Shown piece after piece: positions 1 to 3,981 of a DNA stretch of 6,163 nucleotides. Each line of letters opens with the position of its first letter. Within the stretch, counting starts at the first letter, position 1. The stretch comes from CAZTTH01 sp964615975. GTDB lineage: Bacteria; Verrucomicrobiota; Lentisphaeria; JABSQK01; JAJFLO01. The translations under genes were made by a program, and so were the position numbers. Location: NCBI GenBank assembly GCA_964615975.1, contig CAZTTH010000102.1, positions 1 through 6,163 of the forward strand, given 5' to 3'. The notes beneath the pieces were generated by a model. It was not told where the DNA came from. It searched no databases and worked only from the letters and a program-made list of their open reading frames with translations.

Positions 1-1
1 C

Positions 2-196
2 CATAATCGCTGCCGATCGGTGCGTTATCGACAGTGGTTCACCGCTGCCGGATTTGAAATTTTATCATGGCATGATCGGGTTGATCAACGATCGCTTGAA
101 GCATTGCCGACTTTCCGGTTGCATCCAGACTTTTCCATGTTCTCTCCCCAGGAGATATGTACTACCTCCATCCAATTGTTGGCGCGTCGACCTTGA
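2..196 (+). CDS. C-terminal tail of a probable class I SAM-dependent methyltransferase (5'-truncated by the window edge)
   Basis: An open frame enters at base 2 and ends at TGA 194-196, giving 64 residues with no start codon in the window. The tail contains 'YRQWFTAAGFEIL', then a polar stretch, 'LPTFRLHPDFSMFSPQEI', and a closing hydrophobic strand 'SIQLLARRP'. That order is typical of the last helix and strands of type 11/12 methyltransferases: a helix ending in AGFE, a linker, a (Y/F)SPEEL-like turn, then a final beta strand ending in Arg-Arg-Pro. The SAM-binding motifs would lie upstream and cannot be seen, so the family call rests on the C-terminal pattern only. It is co-directional with the downstream glycan genes and ends 131 bp before the glycosyltransferase, so it may be part of the same locus, for example as a glycan or lipid methyltransferase. 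The substrate is unknown. Confidence 0.55.
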   Translation, partial: HNRCRSVRYRQWFTAAGFEILSWHDRVDQRSLEALPTFRLHPDFSMFSPQEICTTSIQLLARRP

Positions 197-216
197 AGTG
201 ATAATGACATTGGGCT

Positions 217-240
217 GCGGCGCTGCCGCGCTAATTTCGT
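217..240 (+). terminator. Weak candidate intrinsic terminator after the methyltransferase tail
   Basis: A GC-only hairpin, GCGGC (217-221) / GCCGC (225-229) with loop GCT, starts 20 bp after the stop at 196. A short T-containing run, CTAATTTCG, follows. The stem is only 5 bp and the T tract is poor, so this may be a chance structure. Confidence 0.22.
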
Positions 241-307
241 AAAAATGTTCAGGTTTGCTATCATATCGAAGTTTCATCACACAACTCCGCCAAATGATTA
301 ACGACCT

Positions 308-315
308 GGAAGGAG
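308..315 (+). promoter_or_regulatory. Ribosome binding site of the family 2 glycosyltransferase
   Basis: GGAAGGAG lies 12 nt before the ATG at 328 and is strongly complementary to the 16S 3' end. It is the only clear Shine-Dalgarno sequence among the four complete genes and supports the start at 328. The spacing is slightly long. Confidence 0.5.
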
Positions 316-327
316 CGGTCAACAAGC

Positions 328-1335
328 ATGTCTGAATTGCCAAACGTAACTGTTATTATTCCCTGTCGCAATGAGAGTCGATACATCCGTTCGTGTCTTG
401 AATCAATTGTCAGTTCGGATTATCCCAAAGAGTGTCTGGAGATATTAGTGGTCGACGGTCAGAGCGAGGATGGCACCAAAGAAATTTGCGAAAAATTTAT
501 TCAGGATCATCCCGGCATTCGGCTGGTTTCCAATCCGAAAAAAACGACTCCTGCCGCCCTGAATCTCGGCATTCAGACGGCAACCGGAGAGATCATCATA
601 CGCATCGACGCGCACGCGAATTATCCTCGTGATTACATAACCAAATTGGTGCACTGGCTGCGGGAAAGCGGCGCCGATAATGTCGGCGGCGTGTGCCGGA
701 CGTTGCCGGGATCGGATACCTTAAAAGCCCGGGCGATCGCCATGGGATTAGCGCATCCCTTTGGGGTTGGCAACGCGTATTTCCGCATTGGAGTGAAGGA
801 CAATAAATGGGTTGATACCGTGCCGTTCGGTTGTTATCACCGCGCGGTATTCGACCGGATCGGGTTATTCGATGAAGAACTGGTACGCAATCAGGATGAC
901 GAGTTCAATCTGCGCCTGATCAAAAACGGCGGGCGGATTCTGCTGGTGCCGGAGGTGCAATGTGATTATTTTGCCCGCGACACTTTTGGTAAACTTTGGG
1001 TGATGTACTATCAGTATGGCTATTACAAGCCTTTGGTCGTCCACAAGGTAGGCGGAGTGATGACCGGGCGGCAACTGGTTCCGGCGGGTTTGGTCCTATC
1101 ATTATTATTTGCGGGATTAGGCGCCATTTTTTCACGGGTTTGTTTTACCGGATTTATCACTATAGCGAGCGTTTATCTTTCAATCATCCTGATGGTGGCA
1201 ATCCGTCTGGGGTTGAGGCAGGGAAAGATTAGACTGATCCCTTATCTGATTCTGACTTTTATCATATTGCACTTCAGCTATGGTTTCGGGTACCTGACGG
1301 GAGGGTGGGGCGTGCTGGCAGGTCGGCGGGCGTAA
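328..1335 (+). CDS. Membrane-anchored family 2 glycosyltransferase, ExoA-like
   Basis: A 335-residue GT-A fold glycosyltransferase expected to add a sugar from a nucleotide-sugar donor to a lipid-linked glycan on the cytoplasmic side of the inner membrane. The catalytic domain spans about residues 5-220. It opens with the GT2 signature 'VTVIIPCRNE' (7-16), followed by 'VVDGQSEDGT' (41-50) for nucleotide binding. 'RIDAHA' (92-97) occupies the DXD position in the D-x-H form seen in succinoglycan ExoA-type enzymes, and 'NQDDEFNLRL' (188-197) supplies the acidic catalytic-base region. The C-terminus is hydrophobic with about three membrane segments (roughly 251-268, 272-295, 302-322), also as in ExoA-like proteins. 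The start is supported by GGAAGGAG at 308-315, and an in-frame stop lies at 295-297. The gene ends with tandem TAA stops. The next gene is about 345 bp away, so co-transcription is not certain. Donor and acceptor sugars cannot be read from sequence. The family call is firm; the ExoA-like subgroup is likely. Confidence 0.9.
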   Translation: MSELPNVTVIIPCRNESRYIRSCLESIVSSDYPKECLEILVVDGQSEDGTKEICEKFIQDHPGIRLVSNPKKTTPAALNLGIQTATGEIIIRIDAHANYPRDYITKLVHWLRESGADNVGGVCRTLPGSDTLKARAIAMGLAHPFGVGNAYFRIGVKDNKWVDTVPFGCYHRAVFDRIGLFDEELVRNQDDEFNLRLIKNGGRILLVPEVQCDYFARDTFGKLWVMYYQYGYYKPLVVHKVGGVMTGRQLVPAGLVLSLLFAGLGAIFSRVCFTGFITIASVYLSIILMVAIRLGLRQGKIRLIPYLILTFIILHFSYGFGYLTGGWGVLAGRRA

Positions 1336-1400
1336 TAAACTCCCATCTCCAACGGCTAAATGAGTAGATCACGCCAAGCCGCAAAGTAAGTATGAAAATG

Positions 1401-1432
1401 TTAACCACGAAAGATTCGAACCTCACGAAAAA
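1401..1432 (+). repeat. Degenerate dispersed repeat of the TTAACCACGAA type
   Basis: The segment begins TTAACCACGAAAG and repeats CACGAAA 18 bp later (1406-1412 and 1424-1430). From memory, arrays of ACCACGRA units with about 10-bp spacing are common between genes in many environmental bacteria. A related copy in the opposite orientation lies at 2876-2910. Assignment to that repeat class is inference. Confidence 0.4.
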
Positions 1433-1556
1433 CAGAGTTAAAACAAGTTTGTGACTGATGGGAGCATGAAACATCAGAACATCTAACTTAATATCCAGAT
1501 ACCAGTTGATTGAAATACGAATTCACCCCAATACTGAAATCTCGTCAGCGCGGGTT

Positions 1557-1578
1557 GATGTTTCTGCAGTATAACATC
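1557..1578. repeat. Hairpin upstream of the aminotransferase
   Basis: Perfect 6-bp arms GATGTT (1557-1562) and AACATC (1573-1578) enclose a 10-nt loop that itself contains the palindrome CTGCAG. It lies about 100 bp before the start codon and could be an operator or a leader hairpin. It has no following T tract, so it is not an intrinsic terminator. Confidence 0.3.
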
Positions 1579-1680
1579 TCAATGTGAGCCGACTTCATTG
1601 ACTTTTTTGAGGTGGGAGCATTAACTCTTAGTAGCGTTCATTTGCGGGTAACAAAATCAATTTTATAAGATGTGTTTGCC

Positions 1681-2859
1681 ATGAGTTCACCCATACCGCC
1701 TTTTTTACCGTTTCATTTGCCGTCGTTTGGCGATGAGGAAATTCAGGAAGTCACTGAAGTCCTCAAATCCGGCTGGCTGACCACCGGGAAAAAAGTGCAG
1801 CAGTTCGAGAGCGAATTTGCTGCCTATCTGGGATGTAAATACGCACTGGCGGTCAATTCCGGCACGGCGGGACTGCATCTGGCGTTGGAAGCGATCGGAA
1901 TCGGGCCGGGCGATCAGGTTATTACCACTTCATTTACCTTTACCGCGACGGCGGAGGTGATTCGCTATCTGGGGGCTGATCCGGTCTTTATCGATATCAA
2001 TGCGGCCACTTGTAACCTCGATCCTGAGCGGTTAACGGAATATCTGAAACGTCATGGGCGCGGCGCCATAAAGGCCATTATCCCAGTGCATTTTGGCGGC
2101 CAGGCCTGCGCGATGACGGCGATTCGCGACATCGCGCAACACTATGAACTGAAAATCATCGAAGATGCCGCCCATGCCCTGCCGACTAGCAGCGATGGAA
2201 AAATGGTGGGCACGATTAGCGATGTCACCGTCTTCAGTTTTTATGTGACCAAAACGCTGGCGACCGGCGAGGGCGGGATGGTGACCACCGACGACCCTGC
2301 CATTGCCGAGCGTGTCAGGGTGATGCGCCTTCACGGTATTAATCGCGATGTTTTCGCACGTTACGCGAGCGCGGTGCCGAGCTGGTATTACGAAGTGATC
2401 GCGCCTGGATTCAAGTACAACATGATGGACTTGGTGGCGGCGATTGGCATCCAGCAATTGCGAAAAATAGCTGACTTCCATGCCCGCCGCCAGGAGATCG
2501 CGGCACGATATACCGCGGCATTTGCCGATCTTCCATTATCCTGCCCACTGCCGGCAAAGTCAACTGATCACCATGCCTGGCATTTGTACCCGGTTCAGCT
2601 CGACCTTGAACGAAGTAAAATTTCTCGTGATCGCTTTATCGAAATAATGTATGCGGCCGGGATTGGCGTCAGTGTGCATTTCATCCCGCTCCATTTCCAT
2701 CCCTATTGGCGCGATAGGTATCAACTCAAACCCGAAGACTATCCGATTGCTTCTGAAGTGTTTCAACGGATAGTGAGTTTGCCAATCTATCCTAAAATGA
2801 CCGACGCGGATATCGAGCGGGTGATCGCCGCCGTGCGTAAGACTTTGGCTGGGGTTTGA
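1681..2859 (+). CDS. DegT/DnrJ/EryC1/StrS family PLP-dependent sugar aminotransferase
   Basis: This enzyme is expected to transfer an amino group, usually from glutamate, to a keto sugar nucleotide in the cytoplasm, like PglE, PseC and ArnB. Numbered from ATG 1681 it has 392 residues, normal for the family. The N-terminal substrate region 'GWLTTGKKVQQFE' (31-43) is typical. 'NSGTAGLHLAL' (59-69) binds the PLP phosphate and 'EDAAHA' (161-166) contacts the cofactor ring through Asp162. 'FSFYVTKTLATGEGG' (185-199) carries Lys191, the expected Schiff-base lysine. 'YNMMDLVAAIGIQQL' (246-260) and the C-terminal 'GIGVSVHFIPLHFHPYW' (327-343) are further family blocks. All key residues are present, so the enzyme should be active. 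The start is ambiguous: an in-frame GTG at 1672 would add three residues, and a stop at 1666-1668 blocks anything longer. I prefer the ATG, because weak AAGA sits at a workable distance from it but too close to the GTG. With the nearby dehydratase, a UDP-4-amino-4,6-dideoxy-HexNAc product is the best inference. Confidence 0.92.
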   Translation: MSSPIPPFLPFHLPSFGDEEIQEVTEVLKSGWLTTGKKVQQFESEFAAYLGCKYALAVNSGTAGLHLALEAIGIGPGDQVITTSFTFTATAEVIRYLGADPVFIDINAATCNLDPERLTEYLKRHGRGAIKAIIPVHFGGQACAMTAIRDIAQHYELKIIEDAAHALPTSSDGKMVGTISDVTVFSFYVTKTLATGEGGMVTTDDPAIAERVRVMRLHGINRDVFARYASAVPSWYYEVIAPGFKYNMMDLVAAIGIQQLRKIADFHARRQEIAARYTAAFADLPLSCPLPAKSTDHHAWHLYPVQLDLERSKISRDRFIEIMYAAGIGVSVHFIPLHFHPYWRDRYQLKPEDYPIASEVFQRIVSLPIYPKMTDADIERVIAAVRKTLAGV

Positions 2860-2875
2860 AAGAGTAGTTATCTTC

Positions 2876-2910
2876 CATCCGCGCTCATTAGTGGTATCCG
2901 TGGTAAAAAA
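2876..2910 (-). repeat. Degenerate ATCCGTGGT-type intergenic repeat, opposite orientation to the 1401 copy
   Basis: The plus strand reads ATCCGCG...ATCCGTGGTAAAAAA, with ATCCG repeated 19 bp apart (2877 and 2896). On the minus strand this is TTACCACGGATACC..., matching the ACCACGGAT repeat style I associate with environmental genomes. It fills most of the 67-bp gap between the aminotransferase stop and the phosphoglycosyl transferase start. GGTAAAAAA recurs at 2902-2910 and 2919-2927, the second copy running into the start codon. Class assignment is from memory. Confidence 0.45.
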
Positions 2911-2926
2911 AACTCTCTGGTAAAAA

Positions 2927-3532
2927 ATGTTAAAACGAGGCTTTGATCTGGCATTGGCGCTGATGGGGTTGATCTGTCTGTTACCGTTTTTTCCGGTGAT
3001 CGCTTTAGGGATATACATCGATTCACCCGGAGCGATTTTTTTCCGGCAAAAACGGGTTGGCAAGGCGGGGAAATTATTCGCCATTCTCAAATTCCGCTCG
3101 ATGGAGAGCGATGCCGAAAAGAAAGGCAAACGTTTGACCGCGGACGGCGATCGCCGGATCACCAGGATAGGGGGTCTCTTGAGGAAGTTTAAGATTGATG
3201 AATTGCCGCAGTTGATCAATATTGTGAAGGGTGAGATGAGTTTTGTCGGACCACGCCCGGAAGTGCCTGAATATGTCGCCCATTATCCAGCGCATATCAA
3301 GGCTAAAATTCTCAGTGTCAGACCGGGGATAACCGATTGGGCGTCATTGGAATTTCGCCATGAGAGCACGCTGTTGGCCGGCAGCGATGATCCAGAAAAA
3401 ATCTATATGGAATCCATTTTGCCGCGCAAGCTGCAATTAGGATGTGCTTATGTTGATCAATCTTCTTTGCTTCTTGATATAAAGATTATATGCAAAACCA
3501 TGGCAGCTGTCTTATTCAGGTCTGAACGGTAG
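2927..3532 (+). CDS. Small monotopic phosphoglycosyl transferase (bacterial sugar transferase, PglC/WcaJ catalytic domain)
   Basis: This enzyme is expected to move a sugar-1-phosphate from a UDP-sugar to undecaprenyl phosphate, starting assembly of a lipid-linked glycan. At 201 residues it is the minimal PglC-size form, without the extra membrane domain of WcaJ or WbaP. It opens with 'KRGFDLALAL' (3-12) and a hydrophobic re-entrant helix (about 8-30). 'GAIFFRQKRVGKAGKLF' (35-51) and 'LKFRSM' (54-59) follow. The catalytic Asp-Glu pair is D91-E92 in 'KIDELPQLINIVKGEMSFVGPRPE' (89-112), with the PRPE motif at 109-112. 'VRPGITDWAS' (131-140) is a family block. The helix break usually reads Ser-Pro; here it is Phe22-Pro23 with an extra Pro20. 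An in-frame TAA at 2921-2923 fixes ATG 2927 as the earliest start. No good Shine-Dalgarno sequence is visible in the A-rich leader. It lies 67 bp after the aminotransferase stop. The family is certain; the sugar is not. Confidence 0.93.
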   Translation: MLKRGFDLALALMGLICLLPFFPVIALGIYIDSPGAIFFRQKRVGKAGKLFAILKFRSMESDAEKKGKRLTADGDRRITRIGGLLRKFKIDELPQLINIVKGEMSFVGPRPEVPEYVAHYPAHIKAKILSVRPGITDWASLEFRHESTLLAGSDDPEKIYMESILPRKLQLGCAYVDQSSLLLDIKIICKTMAAVLFRSER

Positions 3533-3539
3533 ATTGGCA

Positions 3540-3554
3540 TGTCCAAAACGGACA
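3540..3554. repeat. Short inverted repeat just after the phosphoglycosyl transferase
   Basis: TGTCC (3540-3544) and GGACA (3550-3554) flank AAAAC, starting 8 bp after the stop codon. The stem is short and no T tract follows, so it is not an evident intrinsic terminator. Confidence 0.3.
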
Positions 3555-3598
3555 CTTGATCGTAGCCCACCAATTCATTGGGAGGAAATAGGTCGGAA

Positions 3599-3651
3599 CT
3601 CTCCACCCGCCCGCGAGCGACGGAACCCATCTATCGCGGGCGGGTGGAGAG
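3599..3651. repeat. Perfect 18-bp inverted repeat with 17-nt loop (REP-like palindrome or strong hairpin)
   Basis: The left arm at 3599-3616 (CTCTCCACCCGCCCGCGA) is exactly complementary to the right arm at 3634-3651, with loop 3617-3633. The arms are very GC-rich compared with the surrounding DNA, and the right arm runs into seven consecutive Gs (3651-3657). The element begins 67 bp after the phosphoglycosyl transferase stop. It would fold into a very stable RNA stem that could block transcription or protect the upstream 3' end, but there is no T tract on either strand. Size and composition also fit a dispersed palindromic element. No transposase lies in the window. Confidence 0.75.
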
Positions 3652-3660
3652 GGGGGGTGA

Positions 3661-3674
3661 TGGATCAAAATCCA
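3661..3674. repeat. Short inverted repeat
   Basis: TGGAT (3661-3665) and ATCCA (3670-3674) flank CAAA, ten bases after the 18-bp inverted repeat. On its own it is within chance expectation; it is listed because it belongs to a run of such structures. Confidence 0.25.
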
Positions 3675-3693
3675 GCGATAACTCACTGAGCTG

Positions 3694-3721
3694 CCATCAA
3701 AACATTCCTCCGGAATGATGG
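3694..3721. repeat. Bulged hairpin
   Basis: The inner stem is CATTCC (3703-3708) / GGAATG (3712-3717) with loop TCC. An outer stem CCAT (3694-3697) / ATGG (3718-3721) is continuous on the right side and separated by a five-base bulge, CAAAA, on the left. The total is 10 bp of pairing. Confidence 0.35.
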
Positions 3722-3813
3722 GACAATTACTTACTGAAGGTGAAACTCTGACATCACTGATTACTGTATGTTAAGATGCAACTAATGCATTGATGAGCTC
3801 GGTTTGTGATGAT

Positions 3814-3831
3814 GCCGAGCTGGGACTCGGC
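3814..3831. repeat. GCCGAG/CTCGGC inverted repeat, possible dispersed repeat
   Basis: GCCGAG (3814-3819) and CTCGGC (3826-3831) flank CTGGGA. A competing partner, GCTCGG, lies upstream at 3797-3802 and could pair with CCGAGC at 3815-3820 instead. From memory, GCCGAGCTGGRACTCGGCG-like units recur between genes in some Verrucomicrobiota; this needs a genome search. Confidence 0.4.
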
Positions 3832-3832
3832 G

Positions 3833-3854
3833 CTCCCGGGAGAAAAATTCTCCC
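3833..3854. repeat. Two overlapping, mutually exclusive palindromes
   Basis: CTCCCGGGAG (3833-3842) is a perfect 10-bp palindrome. GGGAGAA (3838-3844) also pairs perfectly with TTCTCCC (3848-3854) across an AAA loop. Both use GGGAG 3838-3842, so in a single-stranded transcript only one can form. They lie about 130 bp upstream of the dehydratase start. Confidence 0.4.
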
Positions 3855-3981
3855 TATTCATGAAGCTGGACAGATACGGCGGGAATGAGTCTGGCGTGGG
3901 CGATTGAATTCAACCCTGTCGGGGGCAACTGCTCCAATAGACGAAGAAAAATAAAATAGTTCATAATCACCGATCCTTTGT

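Larger units (their letters stand above)
1336..1680. other. 345-bp non-coding gap between glycosyltransferase and aminotransferase
   Basis: I find no convincing gene on either strand. The gap contains a degenerate CACGAAA repeat (1401-1432) and a hairpin (1557-1578), both listed separately. It also has a 9-bp direct repeat, TGGGAGCAT, at 1459-1467 and 1613-1621. TTGACT at 1598-1603 looks like a -35 box, but at 17-bp spacing the -10 position reads TTAACT, a poor match, so I do not call a promoter. The length suggests the aminotransferase has its own promoter or that this is an old insertion scar. Confidence 0.5.
3533..3981. other. 449-bp non-coding, hairpin-rich gap before the dehydratase
   Basis: I find no plausible gene on either strand. 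The gap holds a series of inverted repeats, the clearest listed separately: 3540-3554, 3599-3651, 3661-3674, 3694-3721, 3814-3831 and 3833-3854. Another possible short stem with one G-T pair, GGGGCA/TGCTCC, lies around 3922-3935. No known riboswitch or tRNA was recognised. The last 30 bases before the dehydratase are A/T-rich and lack a Shine-Dalgarno sequence. Confidence 0.6.

Noticed and set aside
54..242. Plus-strand open frame of 62 codons starting at 54
   Set aside because: It lies in a different frame over the methyltransferase tail, has no ribosome binding site and no recognisable pattern.
65..343. Minus-strand open frame of 92 codons
   Set aside because: It overlaps the methyltransferase tail, the leader and ribosome binding site of the glycosyltransferase, and the composition of its translation is unlike a real protein.
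1411..1428. GATTCGAACC resembling the T arm of a minus-strand tRNA
   Set aside because: The flanking bases do not form a 5-bp T stem, and no anticodon or acceptor stem can be built. The sequence is better explained by the CACGAAA repeat.
1598..1626. TTGACT...TTAACT as a sigma-70 promoter for the aminotransferase
   Set aside because: The -35 match is good but the -10 matches at only three of six positions, so it is not reportable as a promoter.
2032..2481. Minus-strand open frame of 149 codons inside the aminotransferase
   Set aside because: It is antisense to conserved PLP-binding motifs and is His/Arg-rich, as expected of an antisense frame.
2560..3219. Minus-strand open frame of 219 codons
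   Set aside because: It runs across the ends of two well-supported plus-strand genes and their gap, and its translation shows no domain. It is a shadow.
3838..3854. GGGAGAA/TTCTCCC hairpin as an intrinsic terminator
   Set aside because: It is followed by TATTCATG rather than a T tract and lies about 300 bp after the preceding gene.
3540..3981. Run of inverted repeats as a CRISPR array
   Set aside because: The units differ in sequence and spacing; there is no repeated direct unit.
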